Source: Pseudooceanicola aestuarii
Lineage (GTDB): Bacteria > Pseudomonadota > Alphaproteobacteria > Rhodobacterales > Rhodobacteraceae
Reading direction: 5' to 3'
Assembly (NCBI RefSeq): GCF_010614805.1
Contig: NZ_JAAFZC010000002.1
Span: 496,001-560,000, forward strand
Length of the DNA: 64,000 nucleotides
Both the position numbers and the translations under genes were made by a program. The notes under the pieces are model-generated. The model was not told the origin of the DNA. It did no database searches and was given only the letters and a program-made list of their open reading frames with translations. This document shows, piece by piece, positions 17,236 through 28,110 of this stretch (position 1 is its first letter; each line of letters starts with the position of its first letter).

Positions 17236-20200
17236 GCTACGCCGAATTGTGCATCACCTCGAACTTCACCTTTCTCACCGGCGCCTCCCACCCGGAAGAA
17301 CTGGTGTTGCGCGCCGCCGAACTGGGGCTGCCCGCCCTGGCCATCACCGATCGCAATTCGCTGGCCGGGGTGGTGCGCGCCTATTCCGCGCTCAAGTCCC
17401 TGCGCGCGGAACGCGAGATCGCGACCGGGGCGGCGCTGCGCATCCGCTCCAGCGTGCAGGCGGATGCCTCCTCGCGCCAGCCCGTGGGCACGCCCCGGGA
17501 TCTGGCCCGCGACCTGCCGCGCGATCCGGCCCGGCCCGAGGCGCCCGCCCTGCCCCGGCTGATCACCGGCGCCCGGCTGGTGCTGCGCGATTGCCCGGTC
17601 CACTGGATCGCCCTGCCCACCGACCGCGCCGCCTACCAGCGATTGTCCCGGCTGCTGACCCTGGGCAAGCGGCGGGCGGAGAAAGGCGCCTGTCACCTGG
17701 ACCTGCGTGACCTTGCCGAGGGCGGCCAGGGCATGATCCTGATCGCCCTGCCGCCCCCCGGCCTGACCGACCTGGCGCCCGCGCGCGCCCCGATCCAGCG
17801 ACTGGTGCGGCGCTTTCCCGGCCATGTCTTCCTGGGGGCGCCGCCGCGCTACGACGGGTCGGACCAGGCCTGGTTCGACGCCTGCGCCGAGATGGCGCGG
17901 CGCAGTTCGGCCCCGATGGTGGCGGTGGGCGACGTGCTGATGCACCGCGCCGCGCGCAAGCAGCTGGCCGATGTGCTGACCTGCCTGCGCCACGGGCTGA
18001 CCATCGACCGCATCGGCACCCGCGCCCTGCCCAATGCGGAGCGGCGGCTGAAAGGCTTTGCCGACATGGCCCGATTGTTCCGCAACCACCCGGCCGCGCT
18101 GCGCCGCAGCACGGAGATCGCCAGCCGGTGCAGCTTTGACCTGTCGGAGCTCAGCTACGAATACCCCGACGAGGCCTCCGGCATCGAGGCGCCGCAGCAA
18201 CGGCTGGAACGGCTGGCGCGGGAGGGGCTGGCCCGGCGCTACCCGCAGGGCGCGGATCGGCGCGTCCACGACCTGCTGGCCAAGGAACTCTCCCTCGTGG
18301 GAGAGCTGGGCTATGCCGCCTATTTCCTGACCGTGCACGACATCGTGGCAGAAGCCCGGTCGCGCGGCATCCTGTGCCAGGGGCGCGGCTCCGCCGCCAA
18401 TTCGGTCATCTGCTACCTGCTGGGTGTCACCGACGTGTCCCCCGACATCATCGGCATGGTCTTCGAACGCTTCATCTCCCGCCACCGGGGGGAACCGCCG
18501 GATATCGACGTGGATTTCGAACACGAATCCCGCGAGGAGATCATCCAGTGGATCTACGAAAGATACGGCCGCCACCGCGCCGGGCTTTGCGCCACGGTGA
18601 TCCATTTCCGCACCCGCGCCGCGATCCGGGAGGTCGGCAAGGTGATGGGCCTCAGCCAGGACATGACCGCCAGCCTGTCCGGCCAGATCTGGGGCATGTC
18701 CAACGGCGGCGCCGATCCGGTGCGGATCCGCGAGCTGGGCCTGGACCCGGAGGACCGCCGCCTGGCCCAGACCATCCACCTGATCGGCGAGGTCATCGGC
18801 TTTCCCCGCCATCTCAGCCAGCATGTCGGCGGCTTCGTGATCACCCGTGGCCGCCTGGACGAGCTGTGTCCGATCGAAAATGCCGCCATGGAAGGCCGTA
18901 CGGTGATCGAATGGGACAAGGACGATATCGACGCGCTCGGCATCCTCAAGGTCGACATCCTGAGCCTGGGCATGCTGACCTGCCTGCGCAAAAGCTTTGC
19001 CCTGCTGGCACAATTCGAGAACACGCCCCTGACCCTCGACACCGTGCCGCAGCACGACGCCGCCACTTATGACATGCTGTGCCGAGCCGATGCGGTGGGC
19101 GTGTTCCAGGTCGAAAGCCGCGCGCAGATGAATTTCCTGCCCCGGATGAAACCGCGCGAATTCTATGACCTGGTGATCGAGGTTGCCATCGTCCGCCCCG
19201 GGCCCATCCAGGGCGGCATGGTGCAACCCTATATCCGGCGCCGTCAGGGGCTGGAACGGCCCGAACCCTTTGGCCCCGCCCTGGCGGAGGTCACGCGCAA
19301 GACGCTGGGCGTGCCGTTGTTCCAGGAACAGGCGATGCAGATCGCCGTGGTCGGCGCCGGCTACTCGGCGGAGGAGGCCGACCACCTGCGCCGGTCCCTC
19401 GCCTCCTTTCGGCGCATGGGTACAATCGGCGCGCATCGCGACCGGTTCATCTCGGGGATGCGGGCCAATGGCTATGGCCTGGACATCGCCGAGGCCTGCT
19501 TTGCCCAGATCGAGGGGTTCGCCGATTACGGCTTCCCGGAAAGTCACGCCGCCGCCTTCGCGATGCTGACCTACGTGTCCTCCTGGCTGAAATGCCATCA
19601 CCCGGCGATCTTCACCTGCGCGCTGCTGAATTCCCAGCCCATGGGCTTTTACGCGCCGGCCCAGCTCGTGCGCGACGCCCGGGAACACGGGGTGGAGGTG
19701 CGGCCGATCTGCGTCAACAGCAGCACCTGGGACAACCTGCTGGAGCGGCGGGCGGACGGCGCCCTGGCCCTGCGGCTGGGGTTCCGCCAGATCAAGGGCT
19801 TTCGCGAGGAAGACGCCGGCTGGATCGTCGCCGCGCGTGGCAACGGCTATCCCGATCCCGAAAGCCTGTGGCTGCGCGCCGGGATCGCGCCCGCGGTGCT
19901 GGAACGGCTGGCGGAGGCGGATGCCTTTGGCGGGATGGGTCTGGGCAGGCGCGATGCGCTTTGGGCGGTGCGGGCGATTTCGGCGCCCCGACCCATGCCA
20001 TTGTTCTCCGACACCGTGGATGGCGAGGGAATGCGCGAACCCGCCGTGACCTTGCCCGCCATGCACCTGGGCGAGGAGGTGGTGGAGGATTACGTCGCCA
20101 TGCGCCTGTCCCTGCGCGCCCATCCGATGGAGCTGCTGCGCCCCATGATCCCGGGGCTGACCGCTCATGACCAGCTGCCCACCACGCCGCTGCGCCGCAC

Positions 20201-20582
20201 CAGCGTGTGCGGGCTGGTGATCACCCGCCAGCGCCCCGGAACGGCCTCGGGCGTGATCTTCCTGACGCTGGAGGACGAGACCGGCGTGGCCAATATCGTG
20301 GTCTGGAAACAAGTCTACGAGCGGTTCCGCCGCAGCGTGATGGGCGGGCGGCTGCTGCGCGTCACCGGCCAGTTGCAGCGCGAAGGCATCGTCGTGCACC
20401 TGATCGCCGAACAGATCGAGGATCTGTCTGGCCATATCCGGCGCCTGGGCCATCCGATGGACGACGCGGTCGGCATCACCCACCCCCAGGCCGATGATGC
20501 GCCCCGTCCGCGCCCGGCCACCCGCGCCATGCATCCGCGCGACCAGGCCAGGCAGCTGTTCCCAAGTCGGGATTTCCACTGA
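17232..20582 (+). CDS. dnaE2: Error-prone DNA polymerase III alpha subunit DnaE2
   Basis: 1116 residues, normal for DnaE2 (shorter than DnaE1). It has an N-terminal PHP domain beginning YAELCITSNFTFLTGASHPEE, the C-family catalytic motif PDIDVDFE, the palm segment KVDILSLGML, and a C-terminal OB fold (residues about 960-1040). It performs damage-tolerant, mutagenic synthesis under SOS control. I start it at ATG 17232, inside the imuB stop and preceded by GGAGAA; the reading frame is open further upstream only because it shadows imuB. The gene faces proA convergently. Confidence 0.96.
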   Translation: MSYAELCITSNFTFLTGASHPEELVLRAAELGLPALAITDRNSLAGVVRAYSALKSLRAEREIATGAALRIRSSVQADASSRQPVGTPRDLARDLPRDPARPEAPALPRLITGARLVLRDCPVHWIALPTDRAAYQRLSRLLTLGKRRAEKGACHLDLRDLAEGGQGMILIALPPPGLTDLAPARAPIQRLVRRFPGHVFLGAPPRYDGSDQAWFDACAEMARRSSAPMVAVGDVLMHRAARKQLADVLTCLRHGLTIDRIGTRALPNAERRLKGFADMARLFRNHPAALRRSTEIASRCSFDLSELSYEYPDEASGIEAPQQRLERLAREGLARRYPQGADRRVHDLLAKELSLVGELGYAAYFLTVHDIVAEARSRGILCQGRGSAANSVICYLLGVTDVSPDIIGMVFERFISRHRGEPPDIDVDFEHESREEIIQWIYERYGRHRAGLCATVIHFRTRAAIREVGKVMGLSQDMTASLSGQIWGMSNGGADPVRIRELGLDPEDRRLAQTIHLIGEVIGFPRHLSQHVGGFVITRGRLDELCPIENAAMEGRTVIEWDKDDIDALGILKVDILSLGMLTCLRKSFALLAQFENTPLTLDTVPQHDAATYDMLCRADAVGVFQVESRAQMNFLPRMKPREFYDLVIEVAIVRPGPIQGGMVQPYIRRRQGLERPEPFGPALAEVTRKTLGVPLFQEQAMQIAVVGAGYSAEEADHLRRSLASFRRMGTIGAHRDRFISGMRANGYGLDIAEACFAQIEGFADYGFPESHAAAFAMLTYVSSWLKCHHPAIFTCALLNSQPMGFYAPAQLVRDAREHGVEVRPICVNSSTWDNLLERRADGALALRLGFRQIKGFREEDAGWIVAARGNGYPDPESLWLRAGIAPAVLERLAEADAFGGMGLGRRDALWAVRAISAPRPMPLFSDTVDGEGMREPAVTLPAMHLGEEVVEDYVAMRLSLRAHPMELLRPMIPGLTAHDQLPTTPLRRTSVCGLVITRQRPGTASGVIFLTLEDETGVANIVVWKQVYERFRRSVMGGRLLRVTGQLQREGIVVHLIAEQIEDLSGHIRRLGHPMDDAVGITHPQADDAPRPRPATRAMHPRDQARQLFPSRDFH

Positions 20583-20757
20583 CGCGCCGTGACGCGCCGG
20601 ACGTTCCACGGCGACCGTAACGCGCCCCCCGGAGGCAGGCCGCCGCAACGACGCCCCGGCAGCGGCCCTGCCTGGCCCCGAGGCGGCCCGGCCCAAGCGC
20701 AGGCGCCGGCGACGAACGCCTGCCCGATGCCCGCGCCCGCCTGGCGCGGACCGCCGG

Positions 20758-22019
20758 TCAGCTTCGCACGGCGCCCTTGCCCTCGACCAGGTATTTGAAA
20801 CTGGTCAGCTGCTCGGCTCCCACCGGGCCACGTGCATGCATCTTGCCGGTGGCAATCCCGATCTCCGCGCCCATGCCGAATTCACCGCCATCTGCAAATT
20901 GGGTGGAGGCGTTGCGCATCAGGATCGCGCTGTCCAGCCGTTCAAAGAAATGCGCGGCGGCCTGGTCGTCCTCGGTCACGATGGCATCGGTGTGGTTGGA
21001 ACCATAGGTGCGGATATGGTCGATGGCCGCATCCACCCCGTCCACCAGCTTGGCCGCGCAGACCATATCGAGGAATTCCTTGCCGAAATCCTCCGGCCCG
21101 GCCTGGGTCACACCGTCCAGCTTGGTGAGTTCACCGGCACCGCGCACCTCCACCCCGGCGCGGGCCAGCGCATCGGTCAGGATCGGCCCGTGCTGGGTGT
21201 AGAACCGCCAGTCGATCAGCAGGCATTCCATCGCCCCGCAGATACCGGTGCGCCGGGTCTTGGCATTCAGCACGATCTCGACCGCCATCGCAGGATCGGC
21301 GGTGGCCCCGACATAGATATGGCAGATCCCCTCAAGATGGGCAAAGACCGGCACCCGCGCCTCCCGCTGGACCAGCCCGACCAGCCCCTTGCCGCCGCGC
21401 GGCACGATGACGTCGATATGATCCGTCATGGTCAGCATCTCGCTGACGGCGGCGCGGTCGCGGGTCGGCACCAGCTGGATCGCCGTTTCCGGCAGGCCGG
21501 CCTGTTTCAGGCCGGTGATCAGGCAATCATGGATCGCGGTAGAGCTGTGGAAACTTTCCGACCCGCCGCGCAGGATCACCGCATTGCCGGATTTCAGACA
21601 CAACGCCCCGGCATCGGCGGTCACGTTGGGGCGGCTTTCGTAGATCACCCCGACCACGCCCAGCGGCGTACGCACCCGGCGGATGTTCAGCCCCGAGGGC
21701 ATGTCCCATTCGGCGATCACCGCGCCCACCGGATCGCGCTGATCGGCCACGCTGCGCAGCCCGTCGACGATGCCGCGAATGCGCCCTTCGTCCAGGCGCA
21801 GCCGGTCCATCATCGCCGGCGTCAGGCCCTTGGCCTCTCCGTGAGCGAGGTCTTCGATATTGGCGTCGATGATCGCCTCGCGACGCGACCAGACCGCTTC
21901 GGCGGCCCCGATCAGCGCGGCATGCTTGCGCGCCGGATCGGCAAAGGCCAGCTCCGCCGCGGCGGCACGGGCGCGGCCACCAAGTTCGCGCATCACTTCA
22001 GGAATGTTGTCCAAGTCTT

Positions 22020-22023
<4 letters not shown>
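20758..22023 (-). CDS. proA: Gamma-glutamyl phosphate reductase
   Basis: The 421-residue enzyme makes glutamate-5-semialdehyde from gamma-glutamyl phosphate with NADPH, second step of proline synthesis. It has the aldehyde-dehydrogenase-like fold with the catalytic Cys in [12 protein letters not shown] (near residue 260), and the family's N-terminal NPVGVI-type region seen as [17 protein letters not shown]. It overlaps the end of proB by 4 bp, so the two steps are co-translated. Confidence 0.97.
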
Positions 22024-24229
<2,206 letters not shown>

Positions 24230-24781
24230 TTAGATGTTCTGCCCGTCGAGCTTGCGCAGGTAGGTCCAGGTGGGGACCGTCGCATTGCGCGCGACCGAGA
24301 AGCTTTCGGCATCGCCCACATAGGCGAAACCGGCATTCGTCAGCACCCGCGCAGAGGCGGGATTGTCCTGGAACACGCTGGCGAAAATGCTGCGATTGTC
24401 CAGTGGGTTCGCCGCGATCAGTGCCTGAACGGCGACCGAGGCGACGCCTGTGTTCCACCAGGCGGGCGCCACCCAGTAGCCGATTTCGGACTGCCCATCA
24501 TCCAGCGCCGTGAGGCTGATCAGGCCCTTCAGCTCGGCCCCGCCCTGGCGGCTGGCATCCATTGCCCAGACATGTTCGGTGCGGTCCTGCGTCTGCGCGC
24601 GGCGCAGAAAGGCCTCCGTCGAGCCGGGCGGGAGCGGATGCGGGATGGAGGTGGTCATGCGGGCCACCCGTTCATCACCGCCGTAAAGGTCGATCAGACC
24701 CGCATCCGACCCGCGCAGCGGGCGCAGGTCCAGCGCCTCGCCCGGCAGGATCAGCTGATCCGTTTCCGTGAAATCCTGCAT
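24230..24781 (-). CDS. GNAT family N-acetyltransferase, RimJ/RimL type
   Basis: The 183-residue protein has the GNAT acetyl-CoA core: IGYWVAPAWWNTGVASVAVQALI near residues 100-122 and the RVLTNAGFAYVGD motif near 145. Members acetylate protein N-termini or small molecules; the target cannot be read here. It sits between a strong terminator behind rpmA and obgE, so it either has its own promoter or receives readthrough from the ribosomal-protein genes. Confidence 0.85.
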   Translation of the reverse strand: MQDFTETDQLILPGEALDLRPLRGSDAGLIDLYGGDERVARMTTSIPHPLPPGSTEAFLRRAQTQDRTEHVWAMDASRQGGAELKGLISLTALDDGQSEIGYWVAPAWWNTGVASVAVQALIAANPLDNRSIFASVFQDNPASARVLTNAGFAYVGDAESFSVARNATVPTWTYLRKLDGQNI

Positions 24782-24851
24782 CCGCGTATCCTTTGCGCGG
24801 GGCGGTTGCCCTGAACGACGTACCGTGAACCGGCTGATCCCCGAAACGCAA

Positions 24852-24877
24852 AGGGGACCGGCCTGCGCCGATCCCCT
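24852..24877 (-). terminator. Rho-independent terminator after rpmA
   Basis: On the minus strand an 11-bp stem (one G-U pair) with a 4-base loop is followed by TTTGCGTTT. It lies 27 bases past the rpmA stop and ends the L21-L27 transcript. Confidence 0.75.
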
Positions 24878-24903
24878 GAGAAAGTCTTGATCCGAAGGTC
24901 GGC

Positions 24904-25173
24904 TTATTCTGCGGCCTCGGCCAGTGGCATGACCGAGATGAAGGTGCGGCCCTTAAGGCCCTTGTGAAACTTCACATTGCCTTCGACGGTCGCGAAAATG
25001 GTGTGGTCCTTGCCCAGGCCCACGCCATTACCCGGCCACCACTTGGTGCCGCGCTGACGTGCGATGATGTTGCCGGGGATGACGTTTTCGCCACCGTATT
25101 TCTTGATACCAAGGCGGCGACCAGCAGAGTCGCGACCGTTGCGGGATGAACCGCCAGCTTTCTTGTGTGCCAT
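24904..25173 (-). CDS. rpmA: Ribosomal protein bL27
   Basis: 89 residues with the invariant start [16 protein letters not shown] and GIKKYGGE. It is part of the 50S subunit near the peptidyl-transferase centre. It follows rplU by 18 bp, the universal pairing, and is closed by a strong terminator. Confidence 0.98.
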   Translation of the reverse strand: MAHKKAGGSSRNGRDSAGRRLGIKKYGGENVIPGNIIARQRGTKWWPGNGVGLGKDHTIFATVEGNVKFHKGLKGRTFISVMPLAEAAE

Positions 25174-25191
25174 CTGTCGTTACTCCTTTTC

Positions 25192-25836
25192 TCAGCCGTT
25201 CACTTTGGCTTTGGCCTGATCGACCCAGCCTTCGCGTTCGATGCGGCCCTTGAACGACAGCTTGTCGTCCATCTCCGCGATGTCGGCGTCGCTCCACCCG
25301 GCGATCTGGGCAAAGCTGGTCACGCCAGCCTCATGCAGTTTCTTCTCCAGCGCGGGGCCCACGCCGGACAGTTCCTTCAGATCGTCGGCGCCAGCGGCTT
25401 CGGCCTTCTTGGCAGCTTTGGGCGCGGCGGCTTTCTTGGCCGGTGCGGGGGCTGCGGCAGCAACGGCGGCACCGGAGACGGAGCCGGCACCGATCGCGGC
25501 CTTGACGCCCGTGGCATCGCCACCGGAGGCCAGGATATCCGTGACCTTCAGCAGGGTCAGCTGCTGGCGGTGGCCCTTCGTCCGCTTGGACGAATGCTTC
25601 CGGCGACGCTTGACGAAGTTGATGACCTTGTCACCCTTGACCTGGTCGACGACCTCCGCCTGAACGGCCGCGCCTTCGACGAAGGGGCTGCCCAGAACGG
25701 TATCATCCCCGCCCAGCATCAGAATTTCGTTGAACTGGATCTTTTCACCGGCATCGGCGGCCAGTTTCTCGACACGCAGCAGATCGCCCGACTGGACCTT
25801 GTACTGCTTGCCGCCAGTCTTCATGACTGCGAACAT
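25192..25836 (-). CDS. rplU: Ribosomal protein bL21 with C-terminal helix-hairpin-helix extension
   Basis: Residues 1-102 are ordinary bL21 (MFAVMKTGGKQY start, KRRRKHSSKRTKGHRQ near residue 76). An alanine/lysine-rich linker (about 115-150) follows, then a helix-hairpin-helix module (ADDLKELSGVGPALEKKLHEAG), giving 214 residues against roughly 103 for the family core. This extension is known in Rhodobacteraceae. It binds 23S rRNA; what the tail does is not known. A well-formed promoter lies about 150 bases upstream. Confidence 0.96.
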   Translation of the reverse strand: MFAVMKTGGKQYKVQSGDLLRVEKLAADAGEKIQFNEILMLGGDDTVLGSPFVEGAAVQAEVVDQVKGDKVINFVKRRRKHSSKRTKGHRQQLTLLKVTDILASGGDATGVKAAIGAGSVSGAAVAAAAPAPAKKAAAPKAAKKAEAAGADDLKELSGVGPALEKKLHEAGVTSFAQIAGWSDADIAEMDDKLSFKGRIEREGWVDQAKAKVNG

Positions 25837-25988
25837 CTTGACTTCCTTCTTCTGTCGCGTCCTGCGGTCCCCGGTTCGGCCTTTCGGCCGCTGCGGAAGT
25901 TTCGGGTTGCCCCACCTTCGAACTGCGCACCCTCTCGCGGGTGAAAAATTGACGAACCCGGCAAAGCTGGGCCTGCCGGGATGGGCGG

Positions 25989-26017
25989 CTTATCGGGAAG
26001 TTCCCCCCGAATGTCAA
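25989..26017 (-). promoter_or_regulatory. Sigma-70 type promoter of rplU-rpmA
   Basis: On the minus strand TTGACA, 17 bases, GATAAG. The expected start site is near 25982. Just inside the leader is a perfect 6-bp hairpin (CCCGGC / GCCGGG at 25957-25980) that could be a leader control element. Confidence 0.7.
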
Positions 26018-26052
26018 GGCCCCGAAGCCCTGCATGCGCGATGGACGGACAG

Positions 26053-26898
26053 CTACAGATCCTCGCCCGTCATCTGGAAGGACACGGCCAGCCCCAGGTC
26101 ATGGTAGATCTCGTTATACAGCGTCTCGAACCCGGCAAACAACGCCCTGTTCATCGCCTGCCCTGCCGCGGTCTTCGACAAATCGGCATAGGCATGGATA
26201 TCGGCCAGGTCCAACGGCGCATAGGCAAAGGTCAGGTAAGCCATTAGCCAAACTTGCGATTCCTCCCGCGTTGCGGCTTCCTGCGACCAGACCTCGCGCA
26301 GCATCTCCTCCTCCGCCATGGCAAAGGCACCACCGTCGACCAGGCCCTGATAGAAATGCAGATTGGCATTCAGCGCACCGGATACGTTCATTTCCACCAG
26401 GTCGTTGGCCGCGATGTAATCGTTGATCGCGGCATGCCGTTCAGGGGCGTCGACCTCCAGCGTTTCGGCGCGGGCCTCGGCGGTGTCTTCCACCTCCGGG
26501 TCGAGAAAGGCGCGGCGGCCCTCGATCTCCAGCGCAACAATTTCCTGGCCCGCCCCCTCGGTAAAGAAGACCTCAAGCCGGGTCAGCGCCTCGGGCGGCA
26601 AGTCAGACAGTTCCTCCCGGAAGCCGCTGCGCATCAGCGCGTTCATGCGGTCTGCATCGTAGATCTTGTCCACCATGGCCGCCCAGCCGGTGCCGCCGTC
26701 GCCTTCCAGATATTCGCGGGCAAGGGTCTGGGACATCTGGCCACCCTCCTCCTGCATGACGGTCAACAGCTCCGGCAAGCGCAGCGCCGCGTAGACGCTG
26801 TCCACCGTCGCCGCACGTAGCGGCGCAGCGAGCAAGCACAACGTCAGCACCGCCGCGCCGGGGCGCATTCGGGGCATGTGAACAGCAGGCAAGATCAC
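26053..26898 (-). CDS. Periplasmic DUF2059 domain protein
   Basis: The 281-residue product has a signal peptide (hydrophobic stretch about residues 14-30, ending at LRAAT) and an alpha-helical remainder like DUF2059 proteins. The ARADFYASxLG-type block of such proteins is less clear here than in its neighbour. Family function is unknown. It begins 4 bp inside the end of the upstream DUF2059 gene; the two are a tandem, diverged pair. Both are rich in Glu, Ala and Leu. Confidence 0.65.
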   Translation of the reverse strand: MILPAVHMPRMRPGAAVLTLCLLAAPLRAATVDSVYAALRLPELLTVMQEEGGQMSQTLAREYLEGDGGTGWAAMVDKIYDADRMNALMRSGFREELSDLPPEALTRLEVFFTEGAGQEIVALEIEGRRAFLDPEVEDTAEARAETLEVDAPERHAAINDYIAANDLVEMNVSGALNANLHFYQGLVDGGAFAMAEEEMLREVWSQEAATREESQVWLMAYLTFAYAPLDLADIHAYADLSKTAAGQAMNRALFAGFETLYNEIYHDLGLAVSFQMTGEDL

Positions 26899-27779
26899 AG
26901 CTCCTGCCCCGGTTGCAGATCGGCGATACGGGCGGCCAGGGCCTCGAATCGATTGGCCATGATCTCGTATTGCACGGCGTTCATCAGCTCGTAGAGTTCC
27001 TGCATCGCCGGCGTTTCCAACGCCTTGGCATAGGTCAGCAGTTCGTCATCGGAAAACTCCCGGTAGGTATGGGCGGAACTGGTCATCGCCGACAGTTTCG
27101 CCGCCTCCTGCAACACCTCCGCCTGTTCGGCCTGTGCGGCGCGCAGCCCCTCTTCGTCCAGCTTCAGCTCCACCAGGCCGGCGTCGCGGGCGGCCAGCAG
27201 GAACCGCAACTCGATCTCCTGCATGGCGCGGACGGAATGTTCGGCAGTGTCCACCGCGGTGACCAGCCGTTGCAGCGCCTCAAGCCGGGGGCCGTCATCT
27301 TCCATCAGCCGGGCCAGTCGGTCGCTGCCGTCCTCGCGTTTTTCCGCGCGATCCGCCATGTGGGACGCATTTTCAGCCGTCACCAGCTTCTGCCCCAGGT
27401 CGGAGGCATAGAAATCCGCCGCGTGGGTCAGCACCCGGTCGTCCAGGGTCGCCGCAAGGATGTCCAGCGCCATGTCCTGCATCCGGGCGACGTCGAAAAC
27501 CTCGTCCGCCATGAAGGACCAGGCCACCCCGAAATCCGACGCCTCCAGCCCAAGCATGGCGGGCCCGTCCTCCGCCGACAGCTTGATCGATTCCAGCGCC
27601 ACGTCAAATCCTGTGACGTTCAGGAATGCCTCCAGCCGGTCCCGATTTGCGGCACGCGCTGGTGGCGCCAGGCTGAGCATCAGCGCCGTCATCCCCAGGC
27701 AGAGCCACAGGACCATGCGGCCAAGCCCCCCTGAGGCGTTGCGATTTGTCTTGCGCGAAAGGGCGATTGCGTTGCTCAT
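26895..27779 (-). CDS. Membrane-anchored or periplasmic DUF2059 domain protein
   Basis: A 294-residue product with an N-terminal hydrophobic segment (MVLWLCLGMTALMLSLAPPARA) after a basic leader, then helices. HAADFYASDLGQKLVTAENA is the recognisable DUF2059 block. I prefer ATG 27779 over the ATG at 27818, because the longer form adds a Cys/Arg leader that looks non-coding; the ATG just before MVLWLC is also possible. It is coupled by a 4-bp overlap to the second DUF2059 gene. Function unknown. Confidence 0.65.
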   Translation of the reverse strand: MSNAIALSRKTNRNASGGLGRMVLWLCLGMTALMLSLAPPARAANRDRLEAFLNVTGFDVALESIKLSAEDGPAMLGLEASDFGVAWSFMADEVFDVARMQDMALDILAATLDDRVLTHAADFYASDLGQKLVTAENASHMADRAEKREDGSDRLARLMEDDGPRLEALQRLVTAVDTAEHSVRAMQEIELRFLLAARDAGLVELKLDEEGLRAAQAEQAEVLQEAAKLSAMTSSAHTYREFSDDELLTYAKALETPAMQELYELMNAVQYEIMANRFEALAARIADLQPGQEL

Positions 27780-27856
27780 GTCTGGCCTGTCCGGGTGGTT
27801 TCTGGCATTGCAGCACAACCTAGGTGCTTCCGACCGAAGAACAATGCAAAACTCCC

Positions 27857-27885
27857 TTGCACCCCCTGCCGTTCACCTTTATGTC
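27857..27885 (+). promoter_or_regulatory. Likely promoter of tRNA-Ser
   Basis: TTGCAC, 17 bases, TATGTC; the predicted start site falls about ten bases before the mature tRNA 5' end. Confidence 0.45.
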
Positions 27886-27903
27886 AGCCCTCCAGACCCC
27901 CGC

Positions 27904-27993
27904 GGAGAGGTGCCGGAGTGGTCGAACGGGGCGGTCTCGAAAACCGTTGACCCTTCACGGGGTCCCAGGGTTCGAATCCCTGTCTCTCCGCCA
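27904..27993 (+). tRNA. tRNA-Ser (anticodon CGA)
   Basis: A complete class II tRNA: 7-bp acceptor stem (GGAGAGG with TCTCTCC, one G-U), D arm, anticodon stem GCGGT/ACCGT with loop CTCGAAA (anticodon CGA, reads UCG). It also has a long variable arm, T arm CAGGG-TTCGAAT-CCCTG, discriminator G and encoded CCA. Its 3' end is the integration site of the island that follows; the gene remains intact. Confidence 0.97.
27976..27993 (+). repeat. attL copy of the 18-bp att core in tRNA-Ser
   Basis: ATCCCTGTCTCTCCGCCA is found here and again exactly at 32517-32534. It covers the 3' half of the T arm and acceptor stem plus CCA, the usual crossover segment for tyrosine integrases. Confidence 0.92.
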
Positions 27994-28031
27994 GCACGCC
28001 TAAGTCATTGATTTGTAAGAGCAGAATCGGG

Positions 28032-28058
28032 TGTGGTACACCTCTCTGCGTGGTACAT
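28032..28058 (+). repeat. Putative integrase arm-type sites, left end
   Basis: TGTGGTACACCTC at 28032-28044 and GTGGTACAT at 28050-28058. The 13-mer recurs exactly at the right end, and the 9-mer recurs there inverted. Confidence 0.6.
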
Positions 28059-28110
28059 GATGGACCACAGGACACGGCATCCCAGCGCCTCAGGCAGACA
28101 AGAGCCTGAC

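Noticed and set aside
17187..20696. 1169-codon open frame on the minus strand
   Set aside because: It lies wholly opposite dnaE2; Gly/Ala/His/Gln-rich translation with no family motif, a usual shadow of GC-rich coding DNA.
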